Source: Litchfieldia salsa
GTDB lineage: Bacteria; Bacillota; Bacilli; Bacillales; Bacillaceae_L
DNA: 42,486 nt
Reading direction: 5' to 3'
Assembly: GCF_900104555.1 (NCBI RefSeq)
Contig: NZ_FNJU01000004.1
Coordinates: 173,855-216,340, forward strand
Positions 33,204-42,331 of this stretch are shown here, piece after piece. Each line of letters starts with the position of its first letter. Positions within the stretch are counted from its first letter, which is position 1. Below the pieces are notes generated by a model. It saw only the letters and a list, made by a program, of their open reading frames with translations. It had not been told where the DNA came from and ran no database searches. The translations under genes were made by a program, and so were the position numbers.

Positions 33204-34619
33204 ATGGATCATTTCAAATGGTTAGATGCATTATCTTTAGCTAAGTTAATCCGCGACAAACAAGTGACCTCTGATGAGTTAGTCGAAGTAGTATTGAATA
33301 GAATTACTAAGGTAAATCCTAAGATTAATGCTGTGAATAGCTTATTAGAAAGAAATTCTGAACAGCCTATTAACCTACAACATGACCATGACCTCTCTGG
33401 TATCTTTAGTGGTGTTCCTTTCTTAATGAAGGATTTAGAGTTTTTTGCTGGAACACGTTATACAGGAGGTTCAAACTATTTAAAGAATTTTATCGCACCT
33501 GTTGATTCTGAGTTAGTCTCACGAATACGTAAGTCTGGCTTTGAAACAATCGGGAAAACCAATACATGTGAATTTGGAATCCAGCCTATTACAGAGCCTA
33601 GCCTGTTTGGTCCCACACGAAACCCATGGAACACTAACTATACAGCAGGAGGGTCAAGCGGTGGTGCTGCCGCTGCCGTTGCAGCCGGTATAGTTCCTGT
33701 TGCTCATGCTTCTGATGGAGGTGGTTCTATCCGCATTCCAGCATCTTGCTGTGGCTTATTTGGCCTGAAAATTAGTCGTGGGAGAAATCCGAAAAGTCCT
33801 GACCCTGTAGGGATCTCAATCAGTCATTGCATCTCACGTTCAGTTCGGGATAGCGCTGCATTTCTTGATGCAATACATGGTAGTGCCTTAGGAGACCCAT
33901 ATTCAGCACCACCTTTTGAGGGCAGCTTTTTAGAAGAGGTATCCAAGACACCGAGAAAGCTACGTATCGGCTTTTTAACAACCGCTTTTGATGGATCACC
34001 TATTCACAAGGATTGTTCTGATGCAGTAAAGGATGCTGTGAATCTATTAGAGGGTCTTGGGCACGAGGTGATTGAAACAAAACCAACAATTGATGTTAAA
34101 GGATTTACCGATGCCTTTACAACCCTTTGGTATCAACTTCTTTTAGCTGGTGTAACCTCAATGGAAAGACTGGTCGGTCGGAAACCAACAGGCGATGACT
34201 TTGAACCACTTACCTGGGAAATAGTAAGACAAGCAAGAGAAATGACTGCCAATCAATACTTAAACTCAGTTGCTTATATGCAAATGGTAAGCAGAGAAAT
34301 GGCATTCTTATTCACCAAATATGATTTACTTCTTTCTCCAACTTTGTCAAAGCCTCCAGTTAAAATAGGAGAAATAAGTTATCAAGACAACTTAGAAGAA
34401 TACTCGAAAGTGATTAATGAGTGGGTTCCATATACACCTGTTGCAAATGCGACAGGCATTCCAGCGATGAATGTCCCACTCTATTGGAATCAAGAGGGAC
34501 TTCCTATTGGTGTTCATTTTATGGCTCCTTATGGGGATGAAGCCACCTTATTTCAACTTGCTGGACAATTGGAAGAAGCTCGTCCTTGGAAAGAGCGGTA
34601 TCCGGCTGTGAGTGTGTAA
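33204..34619 (+). CDS. Amidase signature family hydrolase
   Basis: A 471-residue amidase with the Ser-cisSer-Lys triad: Lys in PFLMKDLEFFAGTRYTGGS, the Gly/Ser-rich TAGGSSGGAAAAVAAG, and the nucleophile Ser in DGGGSIRIPASCCGLFGLK. The surrounding pattern (LEFFAGTRYTGGSNYLK, KTNTCEFGIQPITEP) is closer to 6-aminohexanoate-cyclic-dimer hydrolase-like amidases than to GatA; the natural substrate is unknown. It is not accompanied by gatB or gatC. ATG at 33204 has GGGAGGT. It is divergent from the riboswitch-controlled gene and has its own terminator. Confidence 0.9.
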   Translation: MDHFKWLDALSLAKLIRDKQVTSDELVEVVLNRITKVNPKINAVNSLLERNSEQPINLQHDHDLSGIFSGVPFLMKDLEFFAGTRYTGGSNYLKNFIAPVDSELVSRIRKSGFETIGKTNTCEFGIQPITEPSLFGPTRNPWNTNYTAGGSSGGAAAAVAAGIVPVAHASDGGGSIRIPASCCGLFGLKISRGRNPKSPDPVGISISHCISRSVRDSAAFLDAIHGSALGDPYSAPPFEGSFLEEVSKTPRKLRIGFLTTAFDGSPIHKDCSDAVKDAVNLLEGLGHEVIETKPTIDVKGFTDAFTTLWYQLLLAGVTSMERLVGRKPTGDDFEPLTWEIVRQAREMTANQYLNSVAYMQMVSREMAFLFTKYDLLLSPTLSKPPVKIGEISYQDNLEEYSKVINEWVPYTPVANATGIPAMNVPLYWNQEGLPIGVHFMAPYGDEATLFQLAGQLEEARPWKERYPAVSV

Positions 34620-34624
34620 GGCTC

Positions 34625-34660
34625 GAGGACCTGTTCGTTTTGGTCCTCTCTTTTGCTTTT
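34625..34660 (+). terminator. Amidase terminator
   Basis: GAGGACC pairs with GGTCCTC around a 10-nt loop and is followed by a T-rich tail (TCTTTTGCTTTT). Confidence 0.82.
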
Positions 34661-34770
34661 ATCTACGATAAAATAGATATATCTACGAAAATCTGTTTTT
34701 ATCTACGATAATTCATTTTTATCTACGAAAAACAAAATATATCTACGAAATTCACCTCTTTATCTTCGAA
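34661..34770. repeat. Tandem repeat, 20-bp period
   Basis: ATCTACGA occurs at 34661, 34681, 34701, 34721 and 34741, exactly 20 bp apart, and a diverged ATCTTCGA at 34762. The first four intervening sequences alternate between CGATAA and CGAAAA types. It lies between the convergent amidase and codA genes, bounded by their terminators. Confidence 0.85.
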
Positions 34771-34784
34771 CACACAAAACAACA

Positions 34785-34820
34785 TAAAAAAGCCATCGCC
34801 TAAAAAAGCGACAGCCTTCA
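34785..34820 (-). terminator. codA terminator
   Basis: On the minus strand AAGGCTGTCGC pairs imperfectly with GCGATGGCTT and is followed by TTTT. It lies directly after the codA stop codon. Confidence 0.75.
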
Positions 34821-34823
34821 AAA

Positions 34824-36092
34824 CTATTTTTTAAATGTAACATCTTCCATTTTGCCATTATCTAAATGAAGTCGAGTACGACTTGGCTCTGTCTCTGAAA
34901 TGACTACACCATTACGAATTGAATAAGAAATCGGAACTTGTCTTCTGACTGCATCATATTCATTCTCTGCAGCCAGAACAATCATATTTCCAGGCTTTCC
35001 TTCTTCAATTCCATACTGATCTTCAATATGCATCGTTTTTGCACTATTACTTGTAATTAAATCGATTGAGTTAACGATTTGATCGTAGCCCATTAATTGC
35101 GCAACATGAATTCCCATATGCAAGACCTGAAGCATATTCCCTGTGCCAAGTGGATACCAAGGATCAAATATATCGTCATGACCAAAGCAAACATTAATAT
35201 CAGCTTCAAGTAATTCTTTAACTCTCGTCATTCCACGTCGTTTTGGGTACGTATCAAAGCGACCTTGCAAATGAATATTTACGAGCGGATTTGCTACAAA
35301 ATTGATTTTAGATAATTTCAACAGACGGAAAAGCTTATATGTGTATGCATCATTGTAAGACCCCATTGCAGTTGTATGACTAGCAGTCACTTTTTCACCC
35401 ATACCTAGACGATAGGCTTCATTTGCTACAACCTCAATAAAACGTGATTGCTCATCATCAATTTCGTCACAATGGATATCTACTAATCGATCATATTTAC
35501 CCGCTAGATCGAACGCAATTTTCATTGATTCCACACCATATTCTCTTGTGAATTCAAAGTGTGGAATCCCACCCACAACATCTGCACCCATCCGAAGTGC
35601 TTCTTCTACTAATTCCGCTCCATTTGGATAAGAAAGGATACCTTCCTGTGGAAATGCAACCAATTGTAGATTTACAAAACGAGACATTTCCTCTTTTACT
35701 TCAAGAAGTGCTTTTAACGCAGTAAGGTCAGGATCTGTTACATCAACATGTGTACGAACATGCTGGATTCCTTGGGCAATTTGCCATTTCAGTGCCGTTT
35801 TTGCTCGCGTTTTAACATCTTCAAGTGTCAAAGATTCCTTCCGTTCAGACCATCTTTGAATCCCTTCAAATAATGTCCCACTTTTATTCCATTCAGGTTC
35901 TCCCGCTGTTAGCGTCGTATCTAAATGAATATGTGGTTCAACAAATGGAGGAAGTACAAGGCACTCATTTACATCGAGCACCTTGTCTGATGTACCTTCA
36001 ATCTCTCTAGCTATTTTAACAATCGTTCCATCTACTATTTGAATTTGCCAGAGCCCTTCTTTTTGACGAAGTTTTGCATTTTTTATAATCAA
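34824..36092 (-). CDS. codA: Cytosine deaminase CodA
   Basis: Hydrolyses cytosine to uracil and ammonia for pyrimidine salvage. The 422-residue amidohydrolase has the metal motif PHIHLDTTL near residue 60, [25 protein letters not shown] with the catalytic Glu, [11 protein letters not shown] and the final metal Asp in GHDDIFDPW. Length is close to E. coli CodA (427). The start is TTG at 36092, one base after the codB stop, with AAGGTGAG inside the end of codB, so translation is coupled. Regulation should be through the PyrR-type attenuator upstream of codB. Confidence 0.95.
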   Translation of the reverse strand: MIIKNAKLRQKEGLWQIQIVDGTIVKIAREIEGTSDKVLDVNECLVLPPFVEPHIHLDTTLTAGEPEWNKSGTLFEGIQRWSERKESLTLEDVKTRAKTALKWQIAQGIQHVRTHVDVTDPDLTALKALLEVKEEMSRFVNLQLVAFPQEGILSYPNGAELVEEALRMGADVVGGIPHFEFTREYGVESMKIAFDLAGKYDRLVDIHCDEIDDEQSRFIEVVANEAYRLGMGEKVTASHTTAMGSYNDAYTYKLFRLLKLSKINFVANPLVNIHLQGRFDTYPKRRGMTRVKELLEADINVCFGHDDIFDPWYPLGTGNMLQVLHMGIHVAQLMGYDQIVNSIDLITSNSAKTMHIEDQYGIEEGKPGNMIVLAAENEYDAVRRQVPISYSIRNGVVISETEPSRTRLHLDNGKMEDVTFKK

Positions 36093-36093
36093 A

Positions 36094-37359
36094 TTAACTC
36101 ACCTTTTTCATTTCAGTTGGTGCAGATGCATTAGCTGCTACTACTTTTGTAATGATAACATAAACGATTGCTGATCCAAGCACAGCATTTACTGGAGGAA
36201 GTCCTGGTACAAATTTCGCAAACAGCACACCAGCTAACCACGCTACGATTGCAATCCAATTAACTGCTTTGAACTTCATTTCATTAAAACCTTTATAGTT
36301 TCCACGATTTACAAGGAAATAATCCGCTAAAATGATGGCACCGATTGGTGGTAAAGTAGATCCTAAGAATGTTAACCAACCAACGAAGTTGTTATATAAC
36401 CAGATTGCAAAAATTGTTCCGACTATACCGTTGAAAATAACAACCTTATTTTTCGAGATTTTTGTAATATTTGAGAAACCTAAACCTGAAGCATATAGTG
36501 CATTGTCATTTGTTGTCCAAATATTTAATCCTAGTACAATAATTGCTGGGATTATTAATCCTTGAATAAACATTACTTCTGAAATATCTGACTGTCCTGT
36601 TGCTACTGCACCTACTGCACCAAAAATGAACATTAATGAATTTCCGATGAAGAATGCAATCACTGTTGTCGTCACTGCAGAACGTTTTGTTTTTGCAAAG
36701 CGAGCAAAATCAGGCGTTAATGTACCTCCACTTATAAAAGAACCAATACAAATCGTTAATGCCGCAGCTAGTCCTAGCGCTTCTGTTGGTTGATACTCCA
36801 TTAACCCTTGCATACCACCTAAAGAATCTGTCGCTTTACCTACTGAAATACTACCTAACACTGCAATTGCTGGAACAGCGATAAAACTAAGGATCGCTAG
36901 TGCCTTCATTCCAAAGTAAGCTGTCGCTGTCATTAAAAGTCCTGCTACAATGATTAACATATGAACATTAAGTCCTGTAACCTTTTGAACAGGGAAGGCA
37001 AACATCGCAACTCCTACCCCAAACCAACCTACTTGTGTTGCTCCTAAAAGAAAAGATGAAAGATATGACCCTTTTTCTCCAAATGCATATCTAGCTAATA
37101 GGTGTGTTGATAAGCCTGTTTTTGCTGCAATGTAAGCTAGTGAACCTGTATATAAACCTAATAAAAGATTACCTGCTAAAACAATTAAAACAAATTGTTT
37201 GAAGTCTAGTCCCGCTCCTAGCGTACCTCCGGATAACATACTTGCCGAGAAGAATGTAAATCCGAGCATTACGACGAGCATTTTCCAAAATCCATTTCGG
37301 TTTGCTTGTGGCACTGCCTCAAGTGAAAAGTCGTGGTCAATCGTGTGTTTCTTTGTCAT
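36094..37359 (-). CDS. codB: Cytosine permease CodB
   Basis: A nucleobase:cation symporter-1 family transporter that imports cytosine. The 421-residue protein has about twelve membrane segments. [20 protein letters not shown] at the N-terminus, the Gly/Thr-rich [18 protein letters not shown] and [17 protein letters not shown] are typical. ATG at 37359 has TTGGAGGA upstream; a longer in-frame reading back to 37485 runs into the attenuator and is not the start. It is cotranscribed with codA, one base apart. Confidence 0.94.
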   Translation of the reverse strand: MTKKHTIDHDFSLEAVPQANRNGFWKMLVVMLGFTFFSASMLSGGTLGAGLDFKQFVLIVLAGNLLLGLYTGSLAYIAAKTGLSTHLLARYAFGEKGSYLSSFLLGATQVGWFGVGVAMFAFPVQKVTGLNVHMLIIVAGLLMTATAYFGMKALAILSFIAVPAIAVLGSISVGKATDSLGGMQGLMEYQPTEALGLAAALTICIGSFISGGTLTPDFARFAKTKRSAVTTTVIAFFIGNSLMFIFGAVGAVATGQSDISEVMFIQGLIIPAIIVLGLNIWTTNDNALYASGLGFSNITKISKNKVVIFNGIVGTIFAIWLYNNFVGWLTFLGSTLPPIGAIILADYFLVNRGNYKGFNEMKFKAVNWIAIVAWLAGVLFAKFVPGLPPVNAVLGSAIVYVIITKVVAANASAPTEMKKVS

Positions 37360-37410
37360 GATGTATTCCTCCAATTCATTATTTGAACTGGTACACTTCG
37401 TTAGAAACGG

Positions 37411-37542
37411 CAAAAAAAGGCTTCCTGCCGTTTCTGACAAGAAGCCTCTAATCATGCAAATATAGTTGGATAGGATACACCTCACCCAAACATGTTTGCA
37501 TATTTTCCGCTTACCTTGCCAGTCTCACGGGACTGAATTAAA
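37411..37542 (-). promoter_or_regulatory. PyrR-type attenuator in the codBA leader
   Basis: On the minus strand the leader has CAGTCCCGTGAGACTGGCAAGG (37535-37514), which matches the PyrR binding loop: a CAGTC/GACTG stem with the conserved internal CCCGTGA and the following AAGG. Downstream is a terminator, AGGCTTC (37447-37441) with GAAGCCT (37424-37418), followed by seven T. ATGCAAA and TTTGCAT between them could form the alternative antiterminator. PyrR bound to UMP or UTP would favour termination. Confidence 0.85.
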
Positions 37543-37566
37543 GGTACCAATATTAAACTAGTTTTT

Positions 37567-37594
37567 ATTATACTCGAATTATTTCGAACGTCAA
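37567..37594 (-). promoter_or_regulatory. Sigma-A promoter of codBA
   Basis: On the minus strand TTGACG (37594-37589) and TATAAT (37572-37567) are separated by exactly 17 bases. The PyrR site begins about 25 bases downstream of the -10. Confidence 0.88.
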
Positions 37595-37700
37595 ACTAAA
37601 TTTTCAAAAAAAGAGATTGAAATTATTCCCAGTCTTGCTTTTAGTCATCTAAAGAAGGAAAATAAGTTACATATACATACTTTCAACTGGAGGAATTGTT

Positions 37701-39083
37701 ATGGAACAAAAAACACAAGATTATTTAACTGAGAACAGAGACAAACACCTAACTGAACTAGTTGACTTACTATCGATCCAAAGTATTAGTGCATTGCCTG
37801 AACATAAAGATGATGTCAAAAAGGCAGCGAATTGGATGGCAGATGCATTAACTGAAATTGGCATGGAGCATGTTAAAGTACATGAAACAAAAGGACATCC
37901 TGTCGTGTATGCTGATTGGCTGAATGCACCTGGAAAACCTACCGTGCTCATTTATGGCCACTATGATGTCCAACCAGTCGATCCCCTTCATTTATGGGAT
38001 AGCCCTCCTTTTGAGGCAGAAATTAGAGACGAGAAGATTTATGCGCGTGGAGCCAGTGATGATAAAGGACAAACGTTCATGCATTTAAAAGCGATTCAAG
38101 CGATTTTAGAAACAACCGGTACACTTCCTATTAATGTGAAATTCTGTATTGAAGGAGAAGAAGAAATCGGAAGTCCAAATTTACCTGCATTCACTGAGGA
38201 AAACAAAGAGCTTTTAGCTGCAGACATCCTCGTGATCTCTGATACTGGAATGCTTGAGCCTGGAAAGCCTACCATCTGTTATGGATTAAGAGGGCTATGT
38301 GGGCTTCAAATTGATATAAAAGGAGCGAAAGGTGACTTACACTCAGGCCTTTATGGGGGCGGTGTTCAAAATGCAATCCATGCATTAGTTAACCTGGTAT
38401 CTACATTTCATAATGAACATGGCCAAGTTACGGTTGAAGGATTTTATGATAAGGTTGCAGCTCTGACTGACGAAGAAAAGGCAGCATATGCCGAATTGAA
38501 TTTTGATGAAGAAGCTGTTCTCAAAGAATTACATGTTCCAGAACTATTCGGAGAAGAAGGCTATACGTATCTAGAGAGAACTTGGGTAAGGCCTACTTTA
38601 GAAGTAAATGGGATTTACGGCGGATTTCAAGGTGAAGGAATTAAGACTGTTTTACCTTCTGAAGCAGGTGCTAAAATCACATGTCGCTTAGTTCCTGATC
38701 AAGATCCTGATGAAATTGCAGAATTACTGCAAAAGCATATTGAAGCACATAAACCAAAAGGGGTCGAGGTAAAGGTTTCACTATTTGATAAAGGAGCACC
38801 ATTTGTGACTCCATTTGATCACCCTGCTATCCAAGCAGCAGGACGTGCATATGAAAAAGTGTATCAAGTTCCAACCTCGTATACGCGTGGTGGTGGCTCA
38901 ATTCCAATCGTTGCTACCTTTGATGAAATTTTAAACATTCCAACTGTGCTGATGGGATTTGGGTTACCAACAGAGAACTTCCATGCACCAAACGAGCACT
39001 TCCATTTAGAAAATTACGATAAAGGGATATTAACGCTTTGTCATTATTGGTATGAATTAGAAAAGACATTAAAAGTTAAATAA
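37701..39083 (+). CDS. M20 family dipeptidase
   Basis: A zinc-dependent exopeptidase of 460 residues in the CNDP/carboxypeptidase-like M20 group. Metal and catalytic residues are in YGHYDVQPVDP (His, Asp), RGASDDKGQ (bridging Asp), and CIEGEEEIGSP (catalytic Glu-Glu). The dimerisation domain starts near the HSGLYGGGVQNAIHAL segment, and the C-terminal metal His is in FHAPNEHFHLENY. ATG at 37701 has TGGAGGA. It is divergent from codBA. The substrate is probably dipeptides; acylamino acids cannot be excluded. Confidence 0.92.
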   Translation: MEQKTQDYLTENRDKHLTELVDLLSIQSISALPEHKDDVKKAANWMADALTEIGMEHVKVHETKGHPVVYADWLNAPGKPTVLIYGHYDVQPVDPLHLWDSPPFEAEIRDEKIYARGASDDKGQTFMHLKAIQAILETTGTLPINVKFCIEGEEEIGSPNLPAFTEENKELLAADILVISDTGMLEPGKPTICYGLRGLCGLQIDIKGAKGDLHSGLYGGGVQNAIHALVNLVSTFHNEHGQVTVEGFYDKVAALTDEEKAAYAELNFDEEAVLKELHVPELFGEEGYTYLERTWVRPTLEVNGIYGGFQGEGIKTVLPSEAGAKITCRLVPDQDPDEIAELLQKHIEAHKPKGVEVKVSLFDKGAPFVTPFDHPAIQAAGRAYEKVYQVPTSYTRGGGSIPIVATFDEILNIPTVLMGFGLPTENFHAPNEHFHLENYDKGILTLCHYWYELEKTLKVK

Positions 39084-39108
39084 TATAGATTGTTGCTCTT
39101 TGAAAGCC

Positions 39109-39226
39109 GCAGGCTGAATACTCTCCGCGTCCGGCGGGTGACCAGTGAGCCTCCTCGTCGCTAACGCTCCTGTGGGGTCTCACTTTGGCCACTGATCCCG
39201 CAGGAGTCTACGTGTATTCAGCCTGC
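39109..39226. repeat. Palindromic repeat, CCGCGGGG family, copy 5
   Basis: A 118-bp copy with perfect 12-bp outer arms GCAGGCTGAATA and TATTCAGCCTGC. The core keeps GTGAGCCTCCTCGTCGC, GGGGTCTCAC and ATCCCGCAGGAGT, but the outer arms differ completely from those of copies 1 to 4. It lies downstream of the dipeptidase gene. Confidence 0.88.
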
Positions 39227-39293
39227 TTGTAATTACCATTTCAATGTTTAATGTCCAAAAACACAAACTTTGAAAACAGCCTTAAATAAAAAG

Positions 39294-39324
39294 AAGAGGA
39301 CTACCTGCCCAAAGTAGTCCTCTT
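39294..39324 (-). terminator. Metalloprotease terminator
   Basis: AAGAGGACTAC pairs perfectly with GTAGTCCTCTT around a 9-nt loop, followed on the minus strand by CTTTTT. It lies between the convergent dipeptidase and protease genes. Confidence 0.9.
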
Positions 39325-39338
39325 CCTCAATTATCATA

Positions 39339-41453
39339 TTATTTTTTCTTTGGTCCTTTTTCTTTTAGATTCACTTCATATGTGAAATCAACAGGGTTTT
39401 TATCACCCTCAGGTGCCGCGTAAGATGTAATCATATAGTTTGTACCATCTTTAAACAACTGTCTTAACTGCAATGCATTTTCTTCAGTAACATTGAACGG
39501 ATCAACGGTTACCACTTTATAATTTATTTTCGCACCCTTCTTCTTACCAACTTCCTTCTCATTGATAAATGTCACTGTATAATCTACATATTTCCCTAGA
39601 ACCTCATTCATTGACTTAAATCCATCTGTTGAACTTCCATCATTCGAGTAAGAGATTTCTGGAATTTCGATGTTATCTATAAACCAACCACTGTCATTAT
39701 AGCCCCAGTCTGTTAAATAGCGGAAGGATACAAGGATGTTCTGTCCAGCATATTCACTTAAATCAAAGGTCTCTGTTTGCCACTCATCGTAGTGACCTGT
39801 AAATCCTGGTAGATTCTCCTTGATTTTAGGATAACCTTCTTCCACCACATCTGATCTTGTATTTTCATTTGCTAGACTTGTCCATGTACTTCCACCGTCA
39901 GTTGACACTTGAACCACGCCAAAGTCCCACTGTTCTTCAATATCAATGAAGTTATCGAAGTTAAGAGTTGCATTTTCTACCGCCGTTAAATCCGCTTCAA
40001 AAATCAACGCATTATCAGCTTCGTCACCGTTATTCCCCCATAAAACTTGGTTATCTGAACCTAGAGGATCGACCACTGTTTCCCATGGGATTGGAAGGAA
40101 GTCAACACCATCAAAGCTGATTTTATCAATCTTGTCTTGGAAGTCTAGTATTTTGAAGTCTCCACCCCAAGCAGGGACTCCCTCTTTTTCAAACTCTAGT
40201 GCCTTCTCATAGTTCACTGTCATTCCACGCTTTGTTCCATCACTATCAACTGGAATATCTCTTAGGTCGATACTATCAAAATTATAGATTCCATCACCAC
40301 TATCCATCGACAATGCTGTAATAAAGTTTTGATAAAGCTCGGTAAAATCAAGATCATATCCATGTGCTTTAAGGGTCTCATTTACACCATTAATCCCAGT
40401 ATATTCACTCTTTGCAAGATCTCTAATAAACTCTTTTCCAAACTTGTCATTCATATATAAAGTAAATAAGTATACTTGTCCATAATCAGCAATTGTTTCA
40501 GGACCTGTTTCGGTTACTCGATGCTCATCCCAATTCACTAATGAATTTTCTGGGTGATCTAAATAAAAGTTAATCGACCCTTCACCATGACCATATCCAC
40601 CTAAAAATTCAGAGAAAGTTGACATTCCCTCATTAATCCACGTTTCCTCTGCAGGATCATTATCAGCATGAATCAAATGCTGAAGCTCATGAATAGTAGT
40701 AGCAAAGAACGTTGATTCTAATCTCGTTTCCCAGCTGTTTGTATCGATTGTAATAATATTTCTATCAATATAGTTTTCTAGTGTTTGCCAGAAGAAGCCT
40801 GCAACAAAGAATGGATAAGTTGGGTCAGTATAATTTTCATCTTGAACATTATCAACTAACATAATGATCTTATCGCTTGTTTCATAATACCCTTCATCAA
40901 AGTAACCCCAATCAACCAGTGGTGAATGAGATCCATCTAATGTGTCCGGCGTTCCGAAGAACTCAGTTGCCACAGGATACATATTGCTATCAAATTCATC
41001 TCGAAGCTTGTCCACCTGCTCTTGTGTCACGACGTGAGCAGGGCGTGGGTCACCTTCTGGGAAACTTAAATCATCCGCTACCCATATCTCAACATTTTCA
41101 CCAACACTACGAAGAGTGAATTCTTTAAAAGCTAGATTCCTATCCAGGAATAGTTTTGTTCCACCATTATATGAAAATGAAGAATCATCTGACTCGGCAT
41201 CAGCTGCCTCTATTTCATCAAAATTTATCTCAGCCGCCTGATCTTTAATAGATTGCTCCGCATTTTTTAAAAATTCTTCATCCTTAGAAAGACTATCTAA
41301 GTATGTATCAATATCAATCTTGTCCCCATATCTTTCTATGTTCCAATTTGGTGTTGTTGCCGCTTCAGCACTCTGAGTGGTTGTTGCTAGTGGTGTTAAT
41401 AATGATAGAGCTAAAGCACTAGTTGATAAGACAGATAATAATTTCTTTTTCAA
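39339..41453 (-). CDS. Secreted zinc metalloprotease with immune-inhibitor-A-like C-terminal region
   Basis: A 704-residue secreted protein with a signal peptide (cleavage near QSAEA, residue 31) and an acidic propeptide to about residue 95. The catalytic motif is HELQH at 255-259 with a third ligand probably Glu275 in TWINEGMSTF, the gluzincin arrangement seen in M30 and M1 peptidases. The C-terminal half (about 430-610) resembles the MAM-like region of immune inhibitor A: DWGYNDSGWFIDNIEI and QVSTDGGSTWTSL. True InhA (M6) has HEFGHDLGLPDEYD instead, so this is a different catalytic domain joined to an InhA-like tail. The protein is very acidic. The start is TTG at 41453 with AAAGAGGG upstream. 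A role in protein degradation or host or insect contact is inference. Confidence 0.82.
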   Translation of the reverse strand: MKKKLLSVLSTSALALSLLTPLATTTQSAEAATTPNWNIERYGDKIDIDTYLDSLSKDEEFLKNAEQSIKDQAAEINFDEIEAADAESDDSSFSYNGGTKLFLDRNLAFKEFTLRSVGENVEIWVADDLSFPEGDPRPAHVVTQEQVDKLRDEFDSNMYPVATEFFGTPDTLDGSHSPLVDWGYFDEGYYETSDKIIMLVDNVQDENYTDPTYPFFVAGFFWQTLENYIDRNIITIDTNSWETRLESTFFATTIHELQHLIHADNDPAEETWINEGMSTFSEFLGGYGHGEGSINFYLDHPENSLVNWDEHRVTETGPETIADYGQVYLFTLYMNDKFGKEFIRDLAKSEYTGINGVNETLKAHGYDLDFTELYQNFITALSMDSGDGIYNFDSIDLRDIPVDSDGTKRGMTVNYEKALEFEKEGVPAWGGDFKILDFQDKIDKISFDGVDFLPIPWETVVDPLGSDNQVLWGNNGDEADNALIFEADLTAVENATLNFDNFIDIEEQWDFGVVQVSTDGGSTWTSLANENTRSDVVEEGYPKIKENLPGFTGHYDEWQTETFDLSEYAGQNILVSFRYLTDWGYNDSGWFIDNIEIPEISYSNDGSSTDGFKSMNEVLGKYVDYTVTFINEKEVGKKKGAKINYKVVTVDPFNVTEENALQLRQLFKDGTNYMITSYAAPEGDKNPVDFTYEVNLKEKGPKKK

Positions 41454-41698
41454 AATAATCCCTCTTTCCTATGTTCGTTTTTTTGAGTAGAACCATCATA
41501 TCACAAGGGATTATTAAGTTTTTTTCAAGGGACATTCATGGTGCAAACATTAGATTATTCTCGACTTTTTTCAATATTTTTCATATAGTCACTAATACCT
41601 ATCTTCACAAAAGGTTCACCATTTTCTTACATATTAATTACATCACCCTGTGACTATTGTCATTTCCGTTCGACAATTTCATTACTAGATTTGATTTA

Positions 41699-42214
41699 CT
41701 AGATTCTTCTCTTCAATTTTAGAGAAAAATGGAGGATGTATTGCAAACCCATAAATCCATAGCGCTTTCGGCCTTGATAATGAAATCCTAGTTTTTTATA
41801 TAGGTTTATAGCGGTCTTATTTCCCTTATTAACAGCTAGTACAACTTCATTGAAGTCTGGAAATTCTCTCTTTAAAAACTGTGGTAGCTCAGTTAGGGCA
41901 TTTGTTGCATACCCTTTACCTTGATCGTTTAAATTCACTGAGAAAGCACGAAGAAGGATGGCTTGAGAGTTATTCGTATATTCTTTAACTTCAGGTCCAT
42001 GATGTAAAATAAAAAAACCTACAGGTACCCCTTTTAACTCTATTACAATTGGAAATCGATAAGGGTCTTTTATAGCGATAGCAAGGACATCAGTTGGGAG
42101 AACAGTAAACTTTAATTGAGAAGGTGTTAAATAAAAGGATTGAAGTTGTAAAAAATGCTCTTGATGATAATAACGAAGTTTGATTAATGAAGAATCTACT
42201 ACAGGACTTAACAT
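41699..42214 (-). CDS. GNAT family N-acetyltransferase
   Basis: A 171-residue acetyltransferase. The acetyl-CoA motif is DQGKGYATNALTELP, preceded by the strand AILLRAFSVNL and followed by VVLAVNKGNKTAINLYKKLGF. Substrate unknown. ATG at 42214 is nine bases after GGAGTG; an upstream in-frame ATG at 42235 lacks a site. No clear terminator was found downstream. Confidence 0.88.
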   Translation of the reverse strand: MLSPVVDSSLIKLRYYHQEHFLQLQSFYLTPSQLKFTVLPTDVLAIAIKDPYRFPIVIELKGVPVGFFILHHGPEVKEYTNNSQAILLRAFSVNLNDQGKGYATNALTELPQFLKREFPDFNEVVLAVNKGNKTAINLYKKLGFHYQGRKRYGFMGLQYILHFSLKLKRRI

Positions 42215-42331
42215 AGGTTTTTCACTCCAACACAATATGATGAACCTATTTTAGCAAAAGCAAACGGAGAAATTACTCGAAACTTGTATAGGTTTTCCAA
42301 TCTTGTTAACAAGACCATCATACTTATACGA

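Noticed and set aside
37360-37485. N-terminal extension of CodB
   Set aside because: The added 42 codons would be translated from the attenuator terminator and have no ribosome binding site; the ATG at 37359 has a strong one.
39339-41453. Classical immune inhibitor A (peptidase M6)
   Set aside because: The catalytic motif is HELQHLIH with a later NEG, not the HEFGH...DEYD of M6, so only the C-terminal region resembles InhA.
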